Shown piece by piece: positions 1 to 12,047 of a stretch of DNA of 64,000 nucleotides. The DNA is from Parasponia andersonii. Its lineage: Eukaryota; Streptophyta; Magnoliopsida; Rosales; Cannabaceae. A program made the translations under genes and the position numbers. The notes under the pieces are model-generated. The model searched no databases and was not told the DNA's origin. It was given only the letters and a program-made list of their open reading frames with translations. Location: NCBI GenBank assembly GCA_002914805.1, contig JXTB01000034.1, positions 1,467,248 through 1,531,247 on the forward strand. Direction: 5' to 3'. Each line of letters opens with the position of its first letter. Within the stretch, counting starts at the first letter, position 1.

Positions 1-415
1 AGTTTGCTATGTGGTCACCTCATATATTGTCAAGATCAGTACATCTAAATGGACCATGCACAGCTCGAGCTAGGCCTCTGAGGAACGATAATTGAATTGT
101 AATTATAATCTAATATTGGCCGGCTGGTGATTGGCGATGATCTTTAATTCCACGTACAATAATATTGCATGGACTATCCCGATCGCATAAAAACAAATCA
201 AACAAAAGGCGTTACTTTAAGATCGATCACCCCCGCTTAATAAGTTCGCGGTCACCAGCATGTACGTAGAATTAATGATCCAACTAATTATCAAATAAAT
301 AAATAAAAATCTACTAGTAAATTAACCGCAACATCTATCGTTTGATGATATTGGATGATATTAGGATTGTAAATAAACTAAATAGAAATTTTAAATTATT
401 TATACTAAATTGACA
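1..415. other. Spacer with a diverged copy of the GDSL upstream region
   Basis: No coding region is seen. About 219-345 is a diverged direct copy of about 8903-9075, which lies upstream of the GDSL pseudogene. Shared blocks are an AAGATC(G/C)ATCAC start, a stretch around ATTAATGA.TCCAA, the run CAAATAAATAAAT and a final TAATTAACCGCAACA. This suggests a past duplication of the 5' region of a GDSL-type gene. The rest of the stretch is featureless AT-rich sequence. Confidence 0.5.
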
Positions 416-419
416 TGTT

Positions 420-1697
420 AAAGTTTGTTGAATATATCTGAGCTTATGGTTAATTTATAAAAGATTAGAGATAGAGAGACCGAAGACGGAAGTATAAATA
501 AAGAATAATGTCTTGAGGGTTTTGACTTTCTGCAGCCTAAATCTTAATATTATTCAGATGGAGTTCTCTGTAACTGATGGTGGGTTATAGGAAATTGAGC
601 GTACGCAATAGTTTAGCTACAGGAACTAGAACCCTAATATGTTCTTTAAATAATTCATATTGGATATCCATCAAATTCAACTGGGTGACTAACAGGGTAT
701 CTATATTGGTATCCATATCCAGTTGAATATTTTGACCCAGTTTTATTAAATCACATATTGGGCCCTTATGAAATAATATGGCTAAATACAATTATTTTGT
801 ATATGTGGCCCAATATAGGAAATAAAATTTCCTAATAATCTCCTACTTGGGTTACATATGCACCGTACACAATTGTATTGTAAACTGAAGTATGGCCATA
901 AAATTACCATATTCTTCCCGAATATTCCCGAAGTTGCAATTCCGTCAATCAGACATATTAGCATGAAACTAAAATGCTTGTCGTTGTACTTATTTAGATG
1001 ATAACCATAACTCTCAATGATCATTGTACTAATACACCCAAATGACATAGACTGAGTATGGAATATGATATAGAAATTACACGCAATATGATTTACCGTG
1101 CCTATTTTCAATTGGTCCTCCTAAAACTTTATTGAGATCAACCTTAGTCTTTCCCCTTTAGTGTATTACCATAAACTTTATTGTTAACCACAATAAGAAA
1201 GCAAAAAAATATAAAATGCATCATGTAACAATGAAAACCATTATCAATCAAAATACTATAGTATATTAATATAAATAAATGTCACACAATAAGCATCTAA
1301 ACCAAATTACAAAACTCCCACTAAAACTGCACACCGTCCAAAATTATATCTATACGAGTAGTGCGCTCATGAAATACTTTAGATGGTAAACCTTTGGTGA
1401 GCGGATCTGCTATCATAAAGTTTGTACTGATATGCTTAATCAATATTAAATGACTTTGAACTCTTTCTCTAACAGTTAGGAACTTAATGTCAATATGCTT
1501 TGACTTCAATGAGTTCCTGTTGCTATTGGAATATAAGACTGCCGAATTATTATCATAATAAAGTTTCAATGGCCTTTCAATGCCATTTGCTATACATAAC
1601 CCGGTGATAAAGTTTCACAACCATATTCCATGATTGGATACCTCATAACACTCTATGAATTTTATCTCTATAGTTGAAGTAGCTACGAGTGTCTGTT
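420..1697 (-). mobile_element. Decayed Ty1/copia retrotransposon, 3' end only
   Basis: Read on the minus strand, the fragment holds the end of RNase H (1697 to 1321), then about 470 bases of untranslated sequence, then a polypurine tract at about 848-838 (AAGTAGGAGAT) followed by TATTAGGAAA, which looks like a mutated TGTTAGGAAA start of a copia 3' LTR. The LTR probably ends near 416-420, where the minus strand reads TTTAACA. A second purine-rich site (TAGTGGGAG) sits right after the RNase H stop. Reverse transcriptase, integrase and gag are missing, and the element is 5'-truncated near 1697. The outer LTR limit is uncertain. Confidence 0.75.
1321..1697 (-). pseudogene. Copia RNase H fragment
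   Basis: The minus-strand translation begins with a block resembling AKQTLVATSTIE, continues through a tract equivalent to the family's SHGIWLRNFITGL, and ends with YYDNNSAVLYS, SKHIDIKF and ADPLTKGLP, which are the standard C-terminal blocks of Ty1/copia RNase H. A stop codon interrupts the IWL-NFITG block near 1610, where the family usually has an arginine; this fits CGA to TGA decay. Downstream of it the frame is open to the normal C-terminus. It degraded the RNA strand during reverse transcription in the living element. It is now a dead remnant. Confidence 0.85.
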
Positions 1698-1754
1698 TGG
1701 CACTTTTTCAGGAAATAGCTCCTCTAGCTAAAAGAAAGACATAACCTGATGTCA

Positions 1755-2166
1755 TAAATATAGAATTTTCATAAAATAATTTCTAAAAAATGTATTTATA
1801 TCTATTTTTGACATGATTTGATATATAAATTATCTCGAAGATACATCACACTGGTTAGCGTGTCATGTAATATTATTTTGAACTACTTTCTGTAGGAAAT
1901 TGGATTTTTGAGTTTTGATTAAAAACGGTTGTCTTTTTGCCAAAATTTTTAGAAAATCAAAAATAATTTGTGAACTCAGTTTTGAGGATTAAAAGTGATT
2001 TCATTAAAGAATATTACATAGTTATTTTGTGACTTATGGAAATAGTTCATATCACTATTCTGTCATTCATATAGTATTTGTATGCATTCACATACTTACG
2101 CGGCCGTTAGACTTACGATACCCCATGTTGAGTGCTCGGACTTTCAGTCATCTTTATAGGTGGCTC
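1755..2166 (+). mobile_element. Truncated gypsy-type LTR (copy A), left part
   Basis: This stretch matches the middle of the solo LTR at 12226-14386 (read on its minus strand). Examples are the blocks around CACTGGTTAGCGTGTCATG, GCCAAAATTTTTAGAAAATC and GAACTCAGTTTTGAGGA, all in the same order. It is cut at the left next to the Copia fragment and interrupted at 2166 by the CACTA element. The LTR resumes at 8005 without loss. Confidence 0.8.
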
Positions 2167-2216
2167 CACTATAAGAAACATTACTTTTGCTAACACAATA
2201 TAAATAACACGTTGGA

Positions 2217-2870
2217 AAAAGTATGTTTTGCCGACGAGTCATAGATCGATGTGTCGACATATGTGTCTTAAAAAAAATCAGCAAAATATATATTTCCCGA
2301 CGCACTTTTCGTCAGCAAAAGTCATCATATTTTTTTTTATTTTTTACTATATATACATTTGCCGACACATTATTGACTTTGTGTCGACAAAAAGTTGCTC
2401 TCCCTAAAAATCTCCCGCGAAAAACAAATTTAGGCGCGTACTTATTTTTGGATAAATTTTTTAAATATATTTGTTGATGCGTTGTTAAAATTGTGTCGGT
2501 AAAAGTCAATCATTTTTTTATTTTTTTATTATTTATGTTTTTTCCGATGCATTATTGAATTTGCGGTCGACAAATGGTTGTCCCTCCAAAAAATCAACTG
2601 AGAAAAGCAAATTTTTGGTGCGTATTGTTTTTGGATAAAATTTTCAAATATATTTGTCGACATGTTGTTAACATTGCATCAGTGAGAGAGATCATTTTGA
2701 TTTTCTTTTATTATCTATACTTTTGTCAACGCAAAAGACCGTACAATGTTAGCAAAAATTGAACATTTTTTATCTATATATTTTTTAAATACATTTACCA
2801 ACGCATTGTTGACTTTGTGTTAGCAATAGATTGCCCCTAATAAAATTCCTCATAAAAAGTGAATTTTGGA
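2217..2870. repeat. Left subterminal repeats of the CACTA element
   Basis: Repeated, degenerate units carry a TTTGCCGACGCATT-like core in both orientations, for example around 2228, 2296, 2360, 2385, 2545 and 2800. They match the array near the right end. In this superfamily such repeats bind the transposase subunit. Confidence 0.8.
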
Positions 2871-4391
2871 CACGCATTTACTTTTAGATAAAAATTTGAC
2901 CTCAAGCAGGGCCACCAATGTGAGCTAGTACAAGAGAGAGTTTGAAAGCCAAGCTATACAAATGAGGAGGGTACTTTAGGAAGAGAATATTCAACATTTA
3001 GAGGGAAGAAAAGACAGAAATTGGGTGAAATTATGAAGAGGATATACTCACTTCAGTGAGCTCGATCGTCTTACAAAGAGAATAAAGGTTTGGTTTTCCT
3101 TTGTTGCATTGGTAAGTATAAAATGAGAGAAGTTAGGTTATAGAGAGAGTATGAGAGAGAGAGAGAAAAAAGCTTATAATGATATAAAAGTATAATAAAC
3201 TGTAAAATTGTTAAAAGAGAAAGTGGTGAGATGTTAATAAAACAGATAAATCTTTGTAATTTGGATATGAGAAGTGTTAGAAACATTTCTTTACTATTCT
3301 TTATTTATAATATTATTAAAATATTAAAAAGTTCATGCTAATGAAAATCTCTAAGATGAGAGAGCTATTTTTATTAACATTATTTTTAATTAAAATAAAA
3401 AGAAAAATTGTGGAAAAAAAACCAATTTTGATTTTTTTTTTTTTAAAGTTTCTTCATTTTTGTTTCGTTGGAACTACTTTTGTTTAAGTAGCTTCAGACA
3501 ATATAATTTGCAATAAACTTTTAGCACTCCTTATTTATATATTTCTAGTTGTAATTTTAATTTAATGTCTAAATTTTCATATTACATTTTCATCATATAA
3601 ATGTTCAAACTTGTGAAAAATATTATCTATTTGTCTCATTTTTTATGAAAAGTATTGCAATTAAATTTCTATTAATTAATATTAATGTTGTTGTGATCAT
3701 ATATGCCTTATATTGAAGAAATGCTTTATCTATTAATAGGCTAATTTTTTTTATTCTCGTATTAATATGCTAATTAAAAAGGCTTGTTTGTGTAATAATT
3801 TCTTTTGGCGAAAAAAAAAAGCTAAAGTATGATCCTCTACAACAATATTAGTCTTTTATTTTATTTTTGAAAAAATGTTAACCTTTAATAACATCAAATT
3901 ATAACACCTTCTAAAAAGTATTACGCCCCTCTATTAAATTCTAAAAATTTTAACGCGCGCGGATTAAAAATTTTTCGATCAATTAAAATTTTAGACTCTT
4001 TTTGTGCTCAACTCGTCTTTAACTCATCTCTCTCTAGAAAACCTGGTGTATTCTCTTCCGAGTCTCTCTTCCTCTTGAGCTCTCCCTAATAAGTCTCTTT
4101 CTACCGCCGATGCAAGCTCTTGAAGGCCAGGAAGCACAACAACACCCAGCATGAGCTGCATGTTCTCCTTCCTCGATAATTTTTATTTGGATTTTGAGCT
4201 AGAGCAGGACTTGTGTGGTCCTCAAGGCCTTTATCGTTTTGTCAAGGTTTTTTCTTTTTTTTTTTTTTGATATTCTGCTGCTTTTTTTTGGTGATATTTT
4301 GTTAGTTTTTTTTTGGGAATAGTTTCTAGATCTAGTGTTCGTTCTACGTTTCAGATTTCAGATTTTGGGAATTAGAGTTTTGTGTTATGTC

Positions 4392-4559
4392 TTTAAGGAT
4401 ATTCTCCGTTTCATCGTTGACCATAATGCCCAGATCCTGAGCTTCAAGCCCGATCTGAACCGGTTCGTCGACTTGACGGAGGAGGAGTATCGATCTAAAT
4501 ACCTTGGTACCAAGATCGTTGGTAAGAAAAAGCTCAGACCGATTTACGATTATGCTTGA
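4392..4559 (+). pseudogene. Captured fragment of a papain-like cysteine protease (I29 propeptide)
   Basis: The frame reads [13 protein letters not shown], then [20 protein letters not shown], and stops at 4557-4559. These are the two conserved halves of the inhibitor I29 propeptide of plant RD21/papain-type proteases (family form F..NLRFIDEHN and LNRFADLTNEEYRS.YLGTK), including the ERFNIN-region remnant and the GNFD-side asparagine and phenylalanine. The catalytic domain (Cys, His, Asn) is absent. It lies about 2.2 kb inside the CACTA element, so it was probably captured from a host gene. In a living protease this segment blocks the active site until it is cleaved off. A start at the upstream ATG (4335) would give a 74-residue open frame, but I see no sign that it is expressed. 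Confidence 0.78.
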
Positions 4560-4956
4560 GAAAGAAGGTTAGTTTGGGGCTTTTAGTTTAATCATTTCAA
4601 TTCTGTTTTCTTTTTTTTTTTTTTTTTTTTTTTCTTTTGTCAAATACACGTTTTGGAGGATTTTTTTTTCGGATGTGCAATTTATGTTGGCTGGATAAAG
4701 CTCAAGTCTTTAAGATTTCTAATCAGGGTTTATCATCTTCGTTGTACCTCTTTTATTTATACATGGCTGGGCATGGGGAAAAGGAAATGAGCCTGGATTA
4801 ATTAGTTGTTGTTTCTTTTTTCTGTAGGAGGAAAAATAGTAAAAACTCCTTTGTAGGTCCCCTGTTTCTGAACAGGATTTTGGGAAAATAAGATCTCATA
4901 TCTCTAACGGAGAATTATAAGGAGGTTCGTCTTCCTCTCTTGCTTTGTATATATAG

Positions 4957-5152
4957 CCAATCTAATAGATATTTTTTTACATATGGGTAGGTATTTTTTT
5001 TTAGCCAATGGATCACCGTTTAATAGTAGTCCGATGATTATAATAAAATGTATAAAATGACGTTTATAAAAAAATATACGTACTAAATTTTCATTGGCTA
5101 AATTGATACATATGCATAGGTAAAAAAAAAAAAATATTACTAGATTGGTGCC
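4957..5152. mobile_element. Small inverted-repeat element (MITE) nested in CACTA
   Basis: The left end CCAATCTAATAGATATTTTT pairs with the right end, whose reverse complement starts CCAATCTAGTAATATTTTT. TATATA-like sequence flanks both sides. A second, inner inverted pair (AGCCAATGG / CATTGGCT) lies inside. The internal motif GATGATTATAATRAAAT recurs at 19010-19030, just before the assembly gap, which suggests a second copy there. The superfamily is not determined. Confidence 0.6.
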
Positions 5153-7689
5153 TATATATATATATCTATAGCTTTGTATATGTGTATTTCTTTATGCTAG
5201 TGGTTTTGTTTGTTGCTTTTCTTGGGAATGAGTAGTGATTTGGTGATCGATGTAGCTGTAGAAGTAATGGATATTATAATAGATAATCGAATTGGTTTAT
5301 TGGAGTATAGTTTTAAAACATCTTGAAGTTACTGTTTGGAAATTTTAGTTTAGCATCCTCGGAAGACAATTCCATTGTGTTGTTAATTTTTTTCTTTTAT
5401 TATATAGTGGTCAATTCAAATAATGAGATAGTAGATAGTAGGTAATAAGTATATAGTAGTAGTTTGGTGATAAAGTTATATATAAAAGCTAGGTATATAG
5501 TGATCAATTTCATTATGAGAATGTGAAGTACTCATTGATTAAGGAAGAGAGGCCTTACGACAATTGCTATGGACACTGTTGACGGAGGTTTTGTCAACAA
5601 TGAATTTAGGAAATTGCAAGATGTGGCTTGTATGTGAAAAAAGTTGATAACTCAAAACAAGTCAAGAGATAAGAATTTTATAGTAGTTTAGCTCCAAAAA
5701 AGATGAGCCTACATCCACTGTTTCTCATTATTTTCTAGAGAATTACAAGAGTTTTGTTAAGTCTCAAGGTTGGAATTCTAAGAGCTAAAAATATAGAGTG
5801 TCGTTTAGAAAAAAGAAGAAAAGAAAAAGTCAAAAGTCTCTCACAGCAATATTGAACTCCTCTTATATAGGTGAGGGTAGCTCAATGTTTCCTAGTTGTG
5901 AAAATGAGTAAATGTATAATTAGAAAATATAATTTGAGTAACAATATAATTAGGTAATGATTTAAATGAGACGATTGGTTGATCTTGAAAGAGAAATTTT
6001 TATTTCCTTTTCTTTGTAGATTACTCGCTTGACGAAGTTTAGTCTAGTTTCTTTTTCATTCTAGCCGCATTTAATTCGTTCAGAGGAGGTCGCTCTTTAT
6101 TCGGAAGGAGGTTGTATTCGACTTACTCGAAAGAGGTCGCACTTAACTTAGTCGTGCAACCTGATACGTCCACTCGCTAATTTTCTCTTTCTAGCATTGA
6201 CCAACGTCTAGTTTTTAGACCGCACAACAGACACAAATAGACAAGTAGCATAAAATATATCTCGATTGGATTTAGGTCGGTTGCAGAACATATGGGCATC
6301 TTTTTTACTTGCTCTACCTTGCATTGTTGAGGACACTTCTTTTGAAAGTCATTTCACTTTAGCCTACACCAGAGGAAAGGGATAAAGTTATCCTTTATTA
6401 TGAAACTTCAACCATTCAACATTAAAATAGTTTAATCAACTATTATTTAGAGTAACTATTGTTTGGTCTATAAATTTCTTTCAGCAAACTATTAAGGACT
6501 TCGACTTGATTATTCTCATTGTCATCACATTTCAGCTTCTTCTGCTAAAGAATATCTACATCTAAAAGTTCTTTTGATTGTATGAAGTTTTCACTTATTT
6601 TTATTTGAATACTATAACCTAAATAACTGAAAAAAAAATACCAAATAACTTCACATATCAAGCCTCCTTGTTTTTTATTATGCTTGATCATGTCTCTCTT
6701 GCCATTATATAGTACTGAAAGAATCTATACTTCAAGCGGATGATGCTGTCATCTTTTTTTGAATTTTTTCATTTCCTTTGGGTTCAAACTCTATTAGAGG
6801 TTCTACTAAATAGATGAGTTTTTCCCATTTCGGAGTGACTTTGCAAAGCAAGCAGAGTTGGGTATAACTTGTGGGAAGTATCTATGCAACTAGCTTTTCC
6901 TGAATAAAATAAAGAATCAGGATACTGACCACATGAAAAAGTAATGGATACTGACCACCTTTCTGTTTACGTGTTACGTTTTGGCCAGAATTAATTTTCA
7001 CGTTAGTTTTGTTGCTACTATGTAATTGAGATGGCAAAAAAGTCAAGCTTGACTTTTACAATTGGTTGATGGCTTGGTTTAGACTAGACCTGCCACAGGC
7101 TTTGCTTGTCATTTTACTGGTTCAAGTAATGTTTTTTTGGTTGTATTTCTAACTTGATATTAGTGGATGCCCAGGTATATTGCTTGGACTATTGTTCAGC
7201 ATCTTTGAGTTTCCAAATTTTTTTCTTGGGCCAGGAATTAATGTTTTGACAGAATTTTGTGATTTATTTTGCACTTCAGTGACATGTAAATTTGATGTGT
7301 TTTTTATGCTATTAGATATCAGTTTTCGCGGATATAAAAGATATGGGTTCAATGAATTCTAGATTTGAGGAAGCTTTGAGTTAAACCTCTAACATCCAGC
7401 CGCCACCTCTGCCTTTAGGATGTAGTCTTTTTTTTTTTTATTTATTAATATTGTAAATTTATAAACAATTTGTATCATTTTTACTATTTAATAATATTAT
7501 TTTAAAATTTTATTTATTTGTTAATAATTGTTAATATATGAATTCATTAATATTAAATTATGTATCAATTATTAAAATTTTAATTATTTATAATAAATAC
7601 TTATTTTTTAAAAATTTTATTAAATATTTGCTGATGTATAAATGTTAGTGTATCACAAAGGTTTCATTAAAATAAAAAACTAATTATTA

Positions 7690-8000
7690 ACTTCTCCTTT
7701 TGACGATGCATTTTTTGTGTTGGCAAAAGTTTGACATTTGTTGACGTGTGTTTTGTATTGGCAAATGGTTGACCAATAATTCTAATTTAGTCACTTTTTT
7801 GAGATGTAAGACTTTTACTGATGTAATACATGCATCGGCAAAAATATCTTTTATCTACGCGTGTTATTTTTTGTCGGTAACCAATTTTTAGTGACGATTT
7901 TTTGTCGACGTTGGTTGCCGACGGAAAAATACGTTGGCAAAAGTCAAAAGATTTTTGCCGATTTGTTTTGAATAAGCATCCGCAAAGGTCTTATTTTTGT
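7690..8000. repeat. Right subterminal repeats of the CACTA element
   Basis: The same TTTTGCCGA / TCGGCAAA cores as in the left array are packed toward the right terminus (for example 7705, 7735, 7840, 7880, 7915 and 7955). The mirrored arrangement supports the element limits. Confidence 0.8.
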
Positions 8001-8004
8001 AGTG

Positions 8005-8683
8005 CTCAAATTTATGAGTGATTTATTAAGATACTTCAGATATCATGATTGCATACATAATTATATATTAGCTCGAATGTATTTGTACTAATTTTTATAG
8101 ATGTTTTATAATGATTTGAAATATTTAAACTCTTAGATTATGATTTTTACTTAGATTTTGTGAATTGTTTTGAATGGACTATTAACTATGCGAGATTTTT
8201 AATATGAGTACATATATTATGTATAAAAAGCTATCAATTCTCTATTAAGCATTAGTTCACTTTCTTTCTTCCTCTCAAGTGGCACTCAATGTGATTAAGA
8301 TCGAGAGATCTAAATTAAGGTATTATAAGCTTATTAGTTTGATTATATTTTAGTAAATTCTTATGAAAATTGTGAAATATAGACTTGAATATGAATTTGG
8401 ATTTAATTATAATTGGGTAAGTTTATTTGTAGGATTTATACGTGATTTGTATAATTTATGTCTATATTTCGGTATGAGATGATTACTCAATGAACGATTA
8501 TTAGATACTTATTTTAATTATAATATATATTTAATGAGTGATTGTGAAATTTTATTTTAACTAAATATTTTATCAGGGTTAATTTAAAAAATTAAAGTTT
8601 TGAATTATTTTTAAAATATTTTTCAATATTTCTATCTTATGAAATACTTATTTTATTACCGATTCTGTCCTCAGATTGTAACA
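8005..8683 (+). mobile_element. Truncated gypsy-type LTR (copy A), right part
   Basis: This continues the LTR broken at 2166. It matches the end of the solo LTR at 12226-14386 (minus strand) block by block, for example ATGATTGCATA..ATTATATATTAGC, TTTTGAATGGACTA, CCTCTCAAGTGGCACTCAATGT and GAAATACTTATTTT near the end. The last bases (TGTAACA) correspond to the family's ...CGTCACA terminus. A short repeat of GATTGTAACA extends to 8694. Confidence 0.75.
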
Positions 8684-8694
8684 GATTGTAACAC

Positions 8695-9384
8695 AGTAGC
8701 CACTAAATTTATTAGATTACGATTCGACAATTATTCACAAAAAAAGAAAATCTACAAACCTTTTAAACGACTTTTTTTTTTTAAAATAACTATATGACCC
8801 TATATATATATATATAGAATATGGGCCCTATATATAAATATACATATTTATAAGATCGATGAGACCAACCTGCGTTGCGCCACCGGTACATATATTTATA
8901 AGATCCATCACACCGACTTGGGTTGCGCCACCAGTACATATTATTAATGACTCCAATTAATTAGCAAATAAATAAATCTACATCCATTAGTAGCTAGCCA
9001 AGATTCATCCCAACTCCCAACTCCCAACTCCCAACCAGGGCCTCAGCTGGGTAATTAACCGCAACAACGGTCGATCTTGATTCAAATATTTCATTATCAT
9101 TTCAAATACTTTTATTTTCTTTTTGAAATTGCTACAAGTATCTATACAATAATCTATTTATGTTTTTAAAGAATAACTAATCACAGCTCTTGAACGAAAT
9201 TACTGTTGTCGTTTAGTATCCTATTTGTGCGCATTGTCGTTTAATATTGACGCCCTTATTAAAAAAAAAAATGACCTTTAATTTCTTAATTACTACAAAG
9301 CAACCGATGCAGAATTCACACATAGAAATGTTATATATAAGTACAAATGAGTTTAAGATCAGCTTATCATATTCTATAGAGAAA
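8695..9384 (+). promoter_or_regulatory. Upstream region of the GDSL pseudogene
   Basis: It contains a roughly 48-bp imperfect tandem pair at about 8843-8935 (units ending GTTGCGCCACC), a short triple repeat of CAACTCC near 9010, and a TATA-like TATATATAA at 9332-9340, about 45 bases before the start codon. About 8903-9075 is shared with 219-345. Confidence 0.45.
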
Positions 9385-10588
9385 ATGCAGTACTACTACT
9401 CTCAGTTTTGCTTTAGACGGTTTAGTAATTTTGTGACTATATTTATTATTTTGTTCCTAATATTACTCGGCCGCGGCGGTCGCGGCACAGCAAAAGCCGC
9501 CGCGAGGCTTCGACGTAATGAAAGGATTTTGGCAATTCAGGCGTTTGGAAACTCATTCCTTGACACTGGCAACAACAACAACCTCATCTCCATAACTTAT
9601 AAGTGCAATGTTCCTCCTTACGGAAGAGATTTCCTCGGAGGAATATCCACAGGCAGATTTTCCAACGGAATAGTTATCTCCGACTTAATTGGTATTTATC
9701 ATTAATTGTGTGTATATATCCATAGTTCCACAAGTATATATAAATTTGAGCATTGGAGGCTCATTTCTCCGTAGTCACGTTCCTAAAAAATGCTCCTTTT
9801 TTCTTTTTTATTTTTTTCCAAAATTTTGTTTCATCTTTATGCGATACTTCGTTTAAGACAAAGCGTAAGACATTTTTGTTTTAGGTACTGATCATTTATT
9901 TTTCTTATGAGGTATTATAGCTGAATCCTACATATTATATATAAGATCAATATTACCAATATTGCATATATATGCTCATGTACTCATCGAATATTATTAG
10001 TTTTTTTTCTTATTACTGTCGATTATCCCTGCACAGTGCATATACTTTATTGATCACGACTCATCTATGCATACATGCATGCATTAATTTTTTTTTTTTA
10101 CCTTCTTTTCGTTTATGATGTAATTACTAAGAACAATAATAAGGGGCATTAATAATGTCCAACAGTACATCAGATATAATTTTATTACCGAATAATTATA
10201 TCAATAAATTAAATTTCATGTAAATTTTATCTAAAGTGTATTAAACTGACACACTATATAATATTGAAAATAACATAATAAATTTAAACATTTTTTTTTT
10301 TTGACAAATGAATAAACTTAAAGTTAATAAGTACATAAGGCCCTTTTTTTTTTTCTTTTTCTTTTTTCAAGACATGCACGTAATGTCTCTTTTTTCATTG
10401 AGAACTAGAGATTTTTAGACCTTTGTAGTCTTTTTGAGATTTGGCAATCAATGTAATAGTTGAGATATGATTGTTCTTATATTTGTCTTTTTTTTGTGCT
10501 TCAGTCTCATCATTCAAAATAAAATTAACTTATGTTGACATTTTTGAAACTTATCCAAGCAAACACAAACTTAAAGATGGGTCCTAAA

Positions 10589-10652
10589 AAAGTAGTATTT
10601 AGTCCAATAATGTATTATTAAAAGTAGTATTTAGTCCAATAATGTATTATTA
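10589..10652. repeat. 32-bp tandem pair in GDSL intron 1
   Basis: Two identical or nearly identical units starting AAAGTAGTATTTAGTCC begin at 10589 and 10621. Confidence 0.85.
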
Positions 10653-10866
10653 TTACGATCCTCATCCCGTCGTTTGCAACACACAAATGGTTATTCTCTC
10701 GTTTGTTTTTTTGTTTTTTTTCCCTTTCTTGGGTACTGTTTCGCATTCACTATTAGTGTACTACTTGCTTGGATATTTCATTAGTTACACTGTCACCAAT
10801 TAAAAGACCAAAAGTGTGGGGATTTTAGAGAAGATAATTAGAAGTACCACAAAGGTACCGTCTCCT

Positions 10867-10867
<1 letters not shown>

Positions 10868-10904
<37 letters not shown>

Positions 10905-11109
10905 CCGTAGGCTATTTTTTTTATTTTATTTTTAATTTTTACTGTTGAATTATTATTTATAAGCTAGTAATAGAAAAAAATAATAAATACACATTATTTA
11001 ATATTCATTTTTGCATTATTTTTTATTATAAAAAATATGCATGATAAATTTTAATTAGATAAAATAATGCTTATAAATAAAAAATATATATATAATTATT
11101 GAATTGGTG

Positions 11110-11147
<38 letters not shown>

Positions 11148-11480
11148 TATATGCTTTATAATTATTGGTCAATAATTAACTAAAGGTGCATATTTGAGAC
11201 TATTTTTTTATTTTATTTTTATTTTTTTACCGTTGAATCATAATTTATAAGCTACTATAATTTGAGTAATTAAAAAAATAATAAATACACGTTATTTAAT
11301 ACTCTTTTTTTCTTTATTTTTTATTATAAAAAATATGCATGATAAATTTTTATTAGATAAAATAATACTTATAAATAAAAAAATATATATATAATTATTG
11401 AATTGGTGCTAATATATATATATATATATATTAATATATATGTTTTATAATTATTGGTCAATTAACTAAAGGTACATATT
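10868..11480. repeat. Two 299-bp direct repeats with AT microsatellites in GDSL intron 1
   Basis: An (AT)n run (10868-10902) is followed by two adjacent AT-rich copies, about 10903-11190 and 11196-11480. The anchor GAATTGGTGCTAATATAT occurs at 11101 and 11400, and further shared blocks such as AAAAATATGCATGATAAATTT keep the same order. Each copy ends with an (AT)n run and TTATTGGTCAAT. This repeat accounts for much of the 1.9-kb intron length. Confidence 0.85.
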
Positions 11481-12047
11481 TGGGACTTCTATATATTAAT
11501 ATCTGGAATCTTAATCTTTGAGTTTCATGCTCGGGAAATATCAATCTCAAGATGTAAATATTTATTTATTTAAGGCCATATAACAAGAATTAGGCGCATC
11601 AATCATGATATAAGATATCCAATTTTGTTTCAGCTGAAGCATTGGGAGTGAAGGAACTTTTGCCTTCGTACAAAGAAAAAAACTTGCAAACTAAAGATCT
11701 CCAAACAGGTTTATGTTTTGCCTCAGGTGGCTCCGGATATGATCCTCTATCATCTAAAATAAACGCAATTAACTATAATTTTGTGACTTGTCAATCGCTT
11801 CTCCTCATTTCAACTTATATTAATAGATCGTGTTCATGACTTTTGATTTTGTAGGTCGTTAATTTTTACATTACATTAATTTTTCGTTTTGTGCAGTGCT
11901 TCTAACGCTCTTTTTTCCTAAAGAAGTTCTAATCATAATTCTATTGCATTTATATTATGATCATTAGCAAGTTATCCCGCTCTCAGATCAATTACAGTAC
12001 TTCGTAGATTATAAGGAAAAGCTCGAAGGAGCAGTTGGAGACGAAAA

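Larger units (their letters stand above)
2167..8004. mobile_element. CACTA (En/Spm-type) DNA transposon, non-autonomous
   Basis: The left end is CACTATAAGAAAC and the right end is TTTTTGTAGTG, so the termini are CACTA inverted repeats. A perfect 3-bp target duplication CTC flanks them (2164-2166 and 8005-8007). Removing the element restores a continuous LTR. Arrays of subterminal repeats built on a TTTGCCGACG / GTCGGCAAA core lie inside both ends. No transposase (TnpA/TnpD-like) reading frame is recognisable in the 5.8 kb, so it is probably mobilised in trans. The interior carries a cysteine-protease propeptide fragment at 4392-4559, a small nested inverted-repeat element at 4957-5152, and otherwise AT-rich DNA in which I recognise nothing. 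Confidence 0.92.

Noticed and set aside
4150..4260. Short frame starting MSCMFSFLDNFYLDF upstream of the protease fragment in the CACTA element
   Set aside because: It matches no part of a cysteine protease that I can recognise and is too short to support.
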